60,000 bases of DNA, taken from NCBI RefSeq assembly GCF_030272615.1, contig NC_081406.1, forward strand, positions 238,132,422 through 238,192,421, written 5' to 3'. How positions within the stretch are numbered: the first letter of the stretch is position 1; each line of letters begins with the position of its first letter. This document shows, in pieces, positions 32,483 to 44,219 of this stretch. The DNA is from Cryptomeria japonica (Eukaryota > Streptophyta > Pinopsida > Cupressales > Cupressaceae). The translations under genes and the position numbers were made by a program. Under the pieces are notes generated by a model. It was given only the letters and a program-made list of their open reading frames with translations. It was not told where the DNA came from and ran no database searches.

Positions 32483-34953
32483 ACAAGACTACATCTTTTG
32501 GCCTCGCAGACTAACTTTATCTTATTTTTCAGATTTATTTTTTGGATTTTGTCTGTATAGTTACTGGGAAAACTTGTACAGGTTTTCCCACAGGTGCGAA
32601 TGACAAACTCTAGGTATCGTACGGTCATGTGCGAATTATCGTACGACCCGGTGATAATTGTACGATATTCTGTATTTTTGTGTTAAAAAAATAACAGACT
32701 ACATTCTTCAGGTTCTTTGTTGAAATTTGATGATACTAATCCTGACCCTGGCTTGTTGTCTATTTGTCTGAGAAATTTTCATAGCCTAATTAGTTTTTGC
32801 AGAACGCTTGTAGAAGAATATGCTTGTCGCACAAAGACAATATGACTACTGATTCATTTTCTTTTCAGGTTGCCTGAGGAGATTCAAGTAAACATCATGT
32901 ATTCTTTAAATTCATTTTTAGGCACCTAAATTTCTATCTAGTTAATGAACAAATCTATCTTTTGTGTTTTAAGAAAATTCTAAGAGGTAGGAGAGTATGC
33001 TCTTGTCTACATAGACAATCAAAATTCCAGACCCTTGAGGTTTTTTTTAAATTTGAGATTTGTGTACCTTTAGCGGGCCTGTCATAGTGAGAAAAAGTAA
33101 TCGCCCTGTGAGAATGACCCAAGTGAGTATAGTTAGACCTGAGCATTCCAACTCACTATAAATAGCCCTTTGGTGGTTAAAGTCTCAGAGGATGAGATTA
33201 TTTGAGTTTTCTCTTTGAGATCTCTCATATTAGACATTTTGTAGGGCCTCGTGGTCTCAATCACGTTTACGTGACTACAACTTGTTTCGGTACCTTGTCA
33301 GGCTATAGGCCTTAATCATTATTGTGTGAATTTAAGGGGTAATTTCAAACGAATTCCTAACTAAAAACTATAAGATAGAGGCTACCCAATTCACCTCCAA
33401 AAGGGGGATAATCTTTGTGCAAGAGAGATAGTAACTCTCCCAAGATACTTGCCATTTTGTGCCCCCATTAGCGTTTGGAGTTGGCTAATACGGTGTTGAG
33501 AATCCATTGCATGAGACTTAGCGACCATATTCTGATTATCTATTGGGTGTGTACTTGAGTCTGCAAGCAAAGGTTTTCTTCTCTAAGCCAACTTTTGTAG
33601 GGCCCATGATCGGTATCAAGTTACTTAGGACTTTCCTCCCACTGGAATAGAATCAACTAATTTTGATCCTCCGCTATGCTCTTGCCTCCCACCCCCTGGT
33701 CAAGTTGTCATAGAATGTTAGCCAAGGTGTGGGGCATTCTTGGGAGTCGCATTCGCTCAACTTTGTTGGAGATAAATTACTAGGGAGTTGTATTAGTTGA
33801 GGGCGGCTAACTCCCTTCCTTGCTGGACATATCTATCATAGCTTCCACCTGATCCAGAATACCTTATTTAAAGCTCAGGTAGGCTCCTTCCTTGTTTACT
33901 TATTACCCACTGGGGGTGTAGGAAGGGGCACCAATGGTTGAACCCCTGTGGGAGGAAACAACGACATCTAGCTCCATGGAAGGAAAGCAAGCACAAAAAT
34001 GGCGAGTGTGTTGTGATTGAAGTCATTATACAACTTGCGTGTTTTTGTGTTTTCATCCCTAAAATTGAAACTGAAATACTAAAACTGGAGAAAACAATAA
34101 ACAACTCAGTGATAAAACTCTGTCCGTGTCAAAAACTAGTCTACCTCAGTCATCAAAACTCCATCCATGTCCAAAAATGGTCGTCGTCAATCATTGAAAA
34201 CTTTGTTTGTCAGAATCTTGTCTCTGTACAGTAAATTGTCATATGAGCTTGCTGAAATATTGTCCTACCACATATGTATTGTTGTACGAAACTTCATTAA
34301 TCATGGCAGTTTGTCGTTTGGTCCTTCACAAATTGTCATCTGACTCTGTTAGAATTGTTGTCCAAGTTAGGGAATTGTCATCTGATCCTCTTTCTTGTGT
34401 CATATGAATAAATATCATAACAATCAGATTGTCATCTAGAGACTACCAACCTATCGTACGAATCTAGGTAGCAACTCGTACGAAAAACTGTTTTCATCAT
34501 TCAAAAATCATTAAATTGTCATCTGGGTCTGTAAACTCCGTCGTACAAATTCCTGATTTTGTCAGTCCAGAACCGTCAAAATTGCCTAAAATAGTTTACA
34601 TCAAGCATAAACCTGGTTATCATCATCCTGAGCATAAACAAATCTAAGTAGTGTATCCTTGTCATTATATTGGACGATTTTGTTGATCATCTTTCAGCTA
34701 GTTCAATCAACTATTTATCAAGCCTAAGTCACTTAGACCACGTCTTACACAGGATAGATCGTTCCTGAAACCAGAATGAGTCTTAGTTACTTCTCTCAAA
34801 TCAAAGTAAGTTACTTAGATAACGTCTTATATAGGATAGATCATTCTTGAAACCAGACTGAGTCTTAGTCACTTTCCTCAAATGAACAAATAGATCCCAT
34901 TTGATCTTGACTTTTGCATCACATACAACTCTAGGTCACATAAGACAATAAAA
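32483..34953 (+). other. Tat-G 5' leader
   Basis: 2.5 kb without a supported gene. It holds several copies of the palindrome-like ATCGTACGA (about 32618, 32640, 34453 and 34475) and many TTGTCATCTG-type words (34240-34530), plus a tandem duplication at 34726-34886. Confidence 0.5.
34726..34886 (+). repeat. Tandem duplication of about 80 bp in the Tat-G leader
   Basis: Units 34726-34807 and 34808-34886 both contain ACTTAGA, ACGTCTTA, AGGATAGATC, TGAAACCAGA and GAGTCTTAGT in the same order. They end about 70 bp before the gag start. Confidence 0.8.
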
Positions 34954-36808
34954 ATGCCTACTCAAACTAGAAGTTCTAGAAAGAAAGCTGACAAAGGCAA
35001 AGGACCATGCTTTTTATATCAGGATAATCGATTTTACATAGAGGACCCTGTCACTAATAAACCTTCATTATCAGATATACAAGTTTTTGATCAACCCTTA
35101 TCTCCCACCATATCTAAAGTAAGACAAGAAAGATGAGTTGCTAAACACGATGCTTATGACGATCTCAATATCCATGCTACTAACAGTGATTCCTCATCAG
35201 GTGATTCTGAAGCCTTTGAACCTACATAAATTGTTATAAATAAATGTTTAAAAGATAAACATTTCCAAAATATGATGAAGATTGTCATGGCTAGAGAAAA
35301 AGAAGACTATTTTCTAGAACTAGCGAAACAAGGTGCCAAACTTCCTACTGATTATAACATTGAGACCATTATCACTAAAGAGGAAGATACACCCTTAGCA
35401 ATGACAAGAAAACAATTGCAAGTGTTACAGACTAAAGTCACAAAACTGAAAAACAAGGATAAATCATCAAAGCAATATTCTCTGGACACGATATGCCCAT
35501 TTCCATTTGAAAAAAAACCTTTACATGCCTCCATTTTCTTCAGGAGTGGAGATTCCTAAGTTTGACAAATATGAGGGCAATGCAGATCCTCAAGACCATG
35601 TCATAGAATTTTGTGCTTTATGTATGGAATTCATGAACGAACAAACATATCTCATGTGCCTTTTCTCGAGAAGTTTAGGAGGGAAAGCTATGGAATGGTT
35701 ATCAAGCCTACCTATGGGAATCAAAACTTTTGAAGAATTAATCCAATTATTTCTAAAACAATACTCCTATAACATTCGTCAGCCAGTCACTATGATTGAG
35801 CTTTGCAATACCAAATAGAAAACAGGAGAGCCCTCTCTCACTTTCCTCCAACTTTCGAGAAAGATGTTCTCTAGATATTCACGGCCTATTCCAAATTCTG
35901 AGAAGATGGATATCTTCGTCTGCAACTTGATCCTTGAATTGAAATATAATATCCAAATGCAAGTGTACCCTTCATTCAACAAAATGGTAGACAATGCCCT
36001 CAGAATGGAAGATGTGCTTATAAAGAAAGGAGATATCTCACTTTGGAAAGAAACACAACAAGGTTCTAGTTCCAAGGAAAAGAACAAATATTGGAAATAT
36101 GATAAAGACAACAATAGAAATGTTGTTAATGATGGAGTGGTAGACAATGTTAAAGAAAAATCAAAATCCATGATATCTAACTTGGCTAGTGGCACACAAG
36201 CACTCAAAGCAGCTGAAACTGCAGTAGAAAATCCTCTGAAGAAATTAAAAGAGTGGTTTAAAGAGAAACCTTGGCTTTCAAAACCTAAACGTGACTTCAC
36301 TCCTCTGGAAGAATGATATGAATCCACTTTTAAAACTTTATTGGCAAATGATCTGATAACATTACTAGACAATTCTAGGCCATATGATCCAGAGGTCAAA
36401 CCAAAATGGTGGAGAGAAAATGAATACTGTGAATACCATCGAAACAAAGGTGATAACACAAACAACTACATGAAGCTCAAACATGAGATTCGAGACCTCA
36501 TCGATGCTGGAAAAATTGTCGTTGGAAATCACATGACTAATGCTGATCACAAAGCTTTTAAGGATCCCTTACCTATTTATGAACAAGGTGATTCCTCAAA
36601 GACCAAAGGAGGTGCCAAAGTCAATTACACCTACACTAACAATGACAATGTGATCATCATGTTTGAGTCTTCCCAACCTGAATATTGCAATGTGATCATA
36701 ATCAAAGATAAACAAAATGAAACACAAACTACAAATGTTGTGACCCGCACTCAAAAGAAAGTTACTCTCCAAGGAGATAGTTCCTTAACTCCTACTCAAA
36801 CAACATAA
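34954..36808 (+). pseudogene. Tat-G gag
   Basis: Starts MPTQTRSSRKKADKGKG at 34954. A frameshift near 35510 joins the N-terminal basic part to the capsid domain (35507-36100), which has the family core VEIPKFDKYEGNADPQDHV, LGGKAMEWLSSL and FKTFEEL-like spacing. Stops at about 35818 and 36316. Near 36400 the KWWRENEYCEYHRNKGDNTN stretch corresponds to the usual CxxH-x-GH zinc site of Tat gag but has lost its second half. Gag forms the virus-like particle and binds the element's RNA. The protein would be about 600 residues, normal for this lineage. Confidence 0.82.
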
Positions 36809-36899
36809 AACCTACCAACTTCTTCAAATAGACAAACATATACAACCATGGCTAAATCAGAACAACTGGCTTCATCATCCTCTCCTAGTTATAGCATTG

Positions 36900-38270
36900 T
36901 CGAATAATTGAGCTCAAATCTCCATCTTTGAACTGCTTAAAATCTCTTTTGCTCATAAAGAGATCCTGAATAAATCTTTTCTCACAACTAATGTCCCAAA
37001 AGATTTAGATTTCGATCGATTTCAATCTATGGTGGGTCACCTGACTTCGCCCCATTATCTCACTTTCTCTAAAGAAGATGACAACTCACTAAGCCAACCA
37101 CATAACCAACCATTGCACATTGAAGCTATGATCCATAAACAGTGAGTCAAACGTGTTTTGATAGATGGAGGCACTGGGTTAAATATTTGTACCTACAATC
37201 TACTGACACATCTAGGCTTTTCTGAAAATGTCATTGATTCGACAAAGAAAATAACAATCAAAGCCTATGATGAAGAAGAAAGAACCTCTAAAGGTCTGGT
37301 ACTATTATTGATCAGGGTAGGACTTGTGGAAAGAGATGTTATTTTTCAGGTGCTTGATCTTCCTCTTTCATACAACATCTTATTGGGCAGGCCATGGATT
37401 CACAAAATGAAGGAAGTACCATCTACATATCATCAATGCTTGAAATTTCCTTATAACCAAGTTGAAGTCAGTATTCCTACCGATACAAGCTACCCCTATA
37501 ATTCATTAAATTAGGGTGATGATACCTTTGTTCCTCATAATAGAGCAACCTCTATAGCTAAAAGTTTAGAAACCTTGATGAAGGATTTAGAAAAGAAATT
37601 GAAAATCATAGATACTGGCATGGATGGATACAAGATAGAACCTGTACTTTCACTAATCTTTCTTCCCCATCACCAAGACAGTCAGGAAAACAATAAGAGG
37701 TTATGAAGCCATAGACTTCAACTCCAAATGTCATTTATGATGGTTTCTTTGCATAATCCTCTACTTCCCTTGCAGATGAAATAGAAGAGGATGTTGTTCT
37801 CAGATGGTTTTTTCAAAGAAGATAGTGAAAACAAAGAAGTACAACATTGTGAGATTTCCCTGACACAATATGGTCCAGGCTATAAGATGATTCAACGTAT
37901 GAGATATTTAGGTATCGGTCCTCTAGGAAAGCATCAAGAAGGTATTGTTGAACCTATTCAGCTACAAACTAAATCTACAAATGATAAAGTTGGACTAGGA
38001 TACAATATAAGAAAGTCATCAGATCAAAAACATACTTCTCATTATCAATCTAAGTGGAGGAAAATGATACTACCTTCAACATCATAGGAAGTAGAAGATA
38101 TATCCTTTCTATATCAGCAATAACACTACAAGGAGTAGAAGTCCCAGAGGATATGAGAGAAGAGGTAGAAATAATTAGAGAATTGTTTGCACCATTGAAC
38201 ATTCTAGTCACATATACTAGTAGACAACAAGTAGGTGATTCAAAAACTGACTCGAATGAGTATGAATGAG
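36900..38270 (+). pseudogene. Tat-G protease and G-patch segment
   Basis: Retropepsin from about 37040: the active site reads VLIDGGTGLNIC (Asp codon 37164-37166; D-G-G instead of D-T/S-G), with LLGRPWIHKM about 70 residues later. In the same frame, after stops near 37513 and 37700, residues at 37872-38006 form a G-patch: GPGYKMIQRMRYLGIGPLGK, then QEGIVEPI and VGLGYN. The same order is present in Gyp-I. The frame shifts near 38080 into the following spacer. The protease would process gag-pol; the role of the G-patch in this lineage is unknown to me. Confidence 0.78.
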
Positions 38271-38279
38271 GTCCAAATC

Positions 38280-39397
38280 ATCTCTTAGATACATCTACTA
38301 TAGAAACCCCTGAAGAATCTAGTGATATCACAGATGACGCACAAGAGCTGATACACTTAAAACTACAAAAGGAAATGGAGGAAATTAGACTAAAAAGACA
38401 AGAAGACTATGAACAAAAGGTGAAAACAGAAAGAACACAAGACAATTCTTCTCCTACTATATCTCCCTCTGATAAGATAGAACAAATCAGGTATGGAACT
38501 ACACAAGAAGAATTAGAAGTTACAGAAGTAGAACCAATCATTAGTCTAAAAGAAGTTGAATGGAATAGACGACAAAGATTCACAGAGCCATCAAGGTTAT
38601 GTCCATAGGTATGTCAAGTACAAGTGATCAATGAACCAAATTACGAAGGAACTTGTATCATCAAAGATGTAGGTGTTGATACTATACATACTTTTACCCA
38701 ATCACTTGAAGAAGAGTTAGAAAATTCATCCCATGACTCTGATAACTCCAACAATAGTTCTATTCATGACAATACCTATTCGGCATCACACTATGACTAC
38801 TCTGTCATGAATGTCAAGAACCTGTCTACTGACCCTGTTACTATCGAACCATGATATGTCATCCAGTCTGTAGTAGATAACCGTGCTAGGAGTAGATCTG
38901 TTGGATTAGGTCAACTAAATATTAACGTGCACTTCGATGATCATGTTGTAACTCTTCCTAGTCTCAAGACATTTACACAAGGTAGTCTTCTGGAACTCGA
39001 CTTTTTGGTCCAAAGTTGTGATGATAATACCATGAACTTCCTTGAACCTATCCAAACTTTATCCTTGGTACATCCTGAACTAATTGACTGTAGTCTCCAA
39101 AACCAACCTATGAATGTACCTAGCTTTGCCAATGACTACATGTTAGCCTTCTATCTTAATGCAGTTGAACCAATGGAATCTTCCACCAGTGAGAAAAGTG
39201 GGAATATGATTGAAATAGACATCAAGCATCTTAGTTACAAAAATCAAAAAAAGAAAAATAAAAGATCTGATGGCAAAAACCACATTGTGGCAGTGTTAGA
39301 ATCAAAAATAGTGAAAATAAAGGACGTACCTAAGGGTGAAAACCTCTCTGAGGCACTTGAAGGTGAGATAATTGATATACTACCAAGTCACTTCTAG
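38280..39397 (+). pseudogene. Tat-G spacer between G-patch and RT
   Basis: Acidic, Ser/Thr-rich frame with two internal stops (38606-38608 and 38852-38854), in register with the RT that follows. It includes a helical charged part (38375-38470) and RSVGLGQLNINVHFDDHVVT-like sequence near 38890-38960. Position and composition fit the long linker upstream of RT in Tat elements; no domain recognised. Confidence 0.55.
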
Positions 39398-39412
39398 GAA
39401 AGGTCTTCAATA

Positions 39413-40853
39413 TTGATTGAACCAACTCAACCAGTAAATATTGGGAGTCAAGAGACACCACATATCATCCACTTAGCTCAATCACTATCAACAAAAGAGT
39501 TAAAAGATTTCAGCAACCTCTTTTCAGAAAAGAAGATCAACTTTGCATGGACATACTCTGATATGCTAGGCCTAGACCCTGATCTCATCATGCACCATCT
39601 CTCTATTACACCAGGATTTAAACCAATCAAGAAAAAAATCCGTAATATGCATCCTCATGTTGCACTTCTAGTCGAGGTTGGGCTAGAAAAATTGTTAAAA
39701 GTTGGATTTATCAGAGCTATAGACTATGCAAAATGGATATCAAACATAGTACCTATATCAAAGGTAGACAAATCTATTAGGGTTTGCACAGACTTCAGGG
39801 ATCTCAACAAAGCATGTCCTAAGGATGATTTTCCATTGCCCAACATTGATATGATAGTGGATATTACTGCTTGGTATGAGATGTACTCATTAATGGATGG
39901 ATTCTAAGATTATAATCAGATCAAAATAGATCCTGGAGATCAAGAAAAGACAACTTTAACATGTGCATGGGGAACCTTTTGCTGGAATGTCATGCCATTT
40001 GGACTAAAGAATGCAGGAGCAACTTACCAAGGAGCAGTAACCACTATCTTCCATGATATGATGCACAAAAACATGGAAGATTATGTTGATGACACCTTAG
40101 TAAAGACCACGAAGAGATCCACACATATTCAAGAACTAGGCCTCATACTAGATAGAATGGAAAAATTCAAGCTCTGACTAAATCCTAAAAAGTGTGCATT
40201 CAGAGTGACATCAGGGAAATTGATTGGTTACATCATATCAAAGAAAAGAATTAAGGTTGATCCTGAGAAGGTCCAAGCCATAATGGAAATGCCACCTCCA
40301 AAGAATATCCATCAAATGAGAAGTTTACAAGGACGTCTCCAATAAATAAGACTCTTTATTTCTTAGCTAGCAGATAAAGCTCAACCCTTCACAAAAGTAT
40401 TAAGGGAAGGAGTAACAGACAAATGGGATCAGGAATGTGAGCAACACCTTCAACAAATCAAAGAATACCTTTCTAATCCACCTATATTGATGCCACCAAT
40501 TCAAGGTAAACCATTGATTCTATACATATCAGCTACCTATACATCACTGGGGGCACTTCTGGCACAACAGGATGAGAATAAAAAGAAAAGAGATATATAT
40601 TATATCAGTAGAACTTTGGTGTCCTATGAGATGAACTATACTAGAAAAAGTTTGTTTGGCATTTGTGTTTGCATCACAAAAATTGAGACACTACATGTTA
40701 GCACATTCAATTAAACTGGTGGCTAAGATTGATCCACTCAAATATATTCTCAGCAAAGAAACACTTACGGGAAGATTGGCTAAATGGGTCATGGTTCTTA
40801 CAAAATTTGATATTGAATATGTAGAACACAAAGCCATCAAAGAATAGGTCATT
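39413..40853 (+). pseudogene. Tat-G reverse transcriptase and first RNase H
   Basis: RT motifs in order: KVGFIRAIDYAKWISNIVPI, VCTDFRDLNKACPKDDFPLP, FGLKNAGATYQ, and the catalytic YVDD at 40082-40093. A stop (TAA) at 39905-39907 removes the residue after MDGF, and others lie near 40177, 40345 and 40365. The RNase H begins around 40500 (PLILYISATYTSLGALLAQQ) and is shifted near 40690 into RHYMLAHSIKLVAKIDPLKY and the LAKWVM motif. The enzyme would copy element RNA into DNA. Sequence is typical of Ty3/gypsy. Confidence 0.88.
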
Positions 40854-41410
40854 GCAGATCAACTTGTTGATGCTCCACTTGAAGACAGTCAACCTTTGCA
40901 CATAGAATTTCTGGATAAATCCATCATGCACCTTACTCAACAATCATGGAAGATGTTCTTTGATGGGTCTTTCACCCAACATGGTTCTGGTGCTAGAATA
41001 CTTTTTATTACTCCTAAAAAATATTCAATCCCGAAGGCTTACAAGATTATTTTCCATTGCACAAACAATATTGCAGAACATGAAGCTTTGGTAAATGGGA
41101 TCAAGCTAGCTATCAAATGGAAGGCTGTTGAATTACACATCTATGGAGATTCTCAACTAATCATCAACCAAATCAATGGTACATATCAGACTCAAGATGA
41201 GAAACTGATGCCTTATAGGAGAATGGTTGATGATCTCAAGAAATATTTTACTTTTGTATTATTTCAGTAGATTCCCAGATCAACAAACAGAGCAACAGAT
41301 GCTATGGCCACCTTGGCATCTATACCAGAGTTACAAGAATCTAATTTTTGCTTTGAATTCCTAGTGGAAGAGTTACATTATCCTGCCTATGATTCTCCTG
41401 AGTCCTAGAT
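40854..41410 (+). pseudogene. Tat-G second, archaeal/plant-type RNase H
   Basis: WKMFFDGSFTQHGSGARILF at about 40950, then NIAEHEALVNGIKLAIKWKA and IYGDSQLIINQINGTYQTQD, ending in a stop at 41268-41270 followed by NRATDAMATLA. This FDGS, E, GDSQ arrangement is the additional RNase H that marks the Tat lineage. Conserved acidic residues are still present. Confidence 0.85.
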
Positions 41411-41559
41411 GGTCTATTCTATTATTGGACATGACTCATCTCACTATAGCCACATTTACTCTTACTTGCATGACCAAATTGTCCCTGCTAATCTTATTCA
41501 TAATGAGAAAACGAACCTAACCTGAAATGCTTTTTGGTACGTCATCATCGCTAACAATC

Positions 41560-42698
41560 TATTTAGGTGAGGTTTGGATAGTACTTTGCTTAGGTGTCTA
41601 GAAACTGAAGAGTCCCAACGTGCATTATCTGAAGTCCATGAAGGTATTTGTGGATCTCATTCAAATGATCTAACTTTAGCTCGGAAACTACTAAGGGCTG
41701 GCTACTACTGGCCAAATATGGAGAAAGATGCTATAAAGTTTTCTAAAACATGTGAGAAGTGTCAGCTACATGGGAATCTCATGCATGCTCTAGCAATGGG
41801 ATCTAATACCCTTCATTACACATTCGCCTTTTCAACAATGGGCATTTAATCTCATTGGCCAAATATATCCCACATCATCTAACAGACACAAGTTTATTAT
41901 AACTTCCACTGAGTAATTCACTAAGTGGGTAGAAGCAGTTCCATTCATCAAAGCAACTGGTAAACAAGTAGCTCTGTTCATCCTTAACTATATCATCTAC
42001 AGGTATGAGATACCTTCGTCCATTATAATTGACAATGGACGAAAATTCAAGAATAAAGATCTAGACGAGCTCTGTGAAAAATTCAAAATAAAACAGCACT
42101 GGTCATCCAAATATTACCCTCAAGGTAATGGACAAGTTGAAGCATCTAACAAAAATCTGTTGACTATCTTACACATAACAATAAATAAATTTGGAAAGGA
42201 TTGGCATCTGTAGCTCAATCCTGCACTATTGGCTTATAGAACAAGTATCAAAACACCTACTGGGGCTGCACCATTTTTTGGGTGTATGGATCCATAGCAG
42301 TCTTACCTATTGAGGTGGAAATACCATCTTTGAGAGTTTCTTTGCAAGGTCTTGTTATTGATGAAGATTACAAAATATCTAGATTGCAAGAACTCGAGTT
42401 GCTGGATGAACGTCGACAAGTGGCGTTTGATAATCTGAGAGCGTATCAAAAGAGAATCTCTAAAGCTTATAACAAGAAGGTTTGACAACAAGAATTTCAG
42501 GTTGGTGACCTTGTTCTGAGGGAAAATCCTAAAAATCAACAGTTTTGAGACAACAAAGGGAAGTTTGAACCCAACTGGCTGGGTCCCTACATCGTTATTG
42601 CAGTCTTTGGCTCTGGTGCCTATCAACTCTCAACATCAGAAGGAGAACAACTCCATGGACCGATCAACACCATCCACTTGAAGAAATTCTTCCCTTAG
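41560..42698 (+). pseudogene. Tat-G integrase
   Basis: N-terminal zinc site: HEGICGSH...CEKC (about 41637-41762). Core: the usual first catalytic position reads TSTE, then a stop, then FTKWVEAV (near 41910), so Asp appears as Glu; the second is IIDNGRKFKN (near 42030) and the third GNGQVEASNKNL (near 42130). The C-terminal part has GDLVLRENP, KGKFEPNWLGPY and HLKKFF before the TAG at 42696-42698. No chromodomain. Stops at about 41847, 42210 and 42483. It would insert the DNA copy. Confidence 0.83.
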
Positions 42699-44219
42699 TA
42701 TTCTCTGCTCCAGTAACTTGTACAGCTAAAATATCCTAAAAAAATCCTAAAAATCCTAAAATGTCTTGAAAGAAAAAAAAAAGAAAAGATCTTTGCCAAG
42801 TAGGTGAAAACTTGGTAAATAGGTGCCTCTTGTACTCAAACGCTCCATCTATCAATGCAACATTGTCATTTCTCGATTTTCATTCCTACTTTCCTACATC
42901 TTTGATTTGACTTGCACATATCTTTTAGTCGTTTTTGTGACATCCTAGTTCTTTTGGAGCCCTCATGACTTGAAACTAATCAATGTCCTAGTCTTAGGGT
43001 AATCGACTGACCAATTTACGTGTCCTAAGTTGTATCAACCAAGTCATCTTTCTGTCAGTGGTAATTGGTCGTCCACTCTGAGTCAGTCACCTGTCTCCTA
43101 ACTATTGAAGAGTTTTATCACTGAGTAAACAAGCAAAACAAGATTACTGAAAACAATCACTACACAGTTTGAGATATGCATGAAATTTTCTTTGTGTGCT
43201 ATCTTTTATATTGGTTTTTGATTATTATTCCCTCTGAGTAATTGGAGGAAGTCTATCTTGACCAAGAAGAGCAAGGATTGAGGGCATAATATTTTTCTTT
43301 GTTTTCTACTTGTAGGAATGATTCTGATGATCTGGAAACATCTAATTAGTGGGGTGTCTATGATAAGTGCCTTCACATCAAGGTGAAATTGCCACACATA
43401 CCTCGACTCCACTTATTTGTATGCTACAGGGAGGTTGACATCATTTATTTGTCTATTTTGAGGGAATTTCTTTAATGTGAAATCTAGATGCATGCGTAAT
43501 TTGTCCAAGGATATGAATGAAAAAAGGGTCAATGCGGACAAGATAATTAATATTGCATATGAAAAGGAAGGAAATCTATTCTACCTGTTATGTTTGTAAA
43601 TGCTCAGTGATGAAAATTAAGCATTCCAAATCCAGTGACTAGGTTTAGGTTGCATTCATTCTATATTTTATGCATTTCGAGTGATTTCGGCATGATAACA
43701 ATGATCTCTTTATCTTTTGAATGAGAGTTTGAAGCATCATCATTTCTCAGCTAAGTGGTCTCTTTTTCATCATCATTTCTCTGATCGAGTACTTGTGTAT
43801 TGATATGTTAGTTGCATACATAAGCATCTTATATATATCCATACATTTCATTATATACTTGTTGGCATTCATATTATTGCATGAAGAAAGATAAAAACAT
43901 TTGCATTACTAGTTACACATTTTCATCATTTATTTGCATATTGAAAGAAACAAAAACAACATCCATATTCATCTGCATTACATACATCCATATTGAAATG
44001 ATATGCATACATATGTAATAAAGAAAATAGAAAGACACTTCATAATCAATCAACACAAGTACGATGAAATCAAATCAAGATCTCGTATATATCATCATAA
44101 ATGTCTTAGAGTACAAATGATGTCAACTATCATATAAAATGTCTCATTGGAGAAATAATCGTATGGGCTACAAAAAAGGGGTATATAGCAAAATCTAGGA
44201 GTTATATAAAAATCTATTT
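42699..44219 (+). other. Tat-G region between integrase and antisense gene
   Basis: 1.5 kb, AT-rich, no supported gene. Begins with repeated ATCCTAAAA and an A-run, then CCAAGTAGGTGAAAACTTGG, which can form a 6-bp stem. Confidence 0.5.

Noticed and set aside
32278-32628. Minus-strand 116-residue Cys-rich frame spanning the Tat-G LTR and primer site
   Set aside because: It crosses the LTR boundary and primer site on the wrong strand; its Cys spacing fits no zinc motif.
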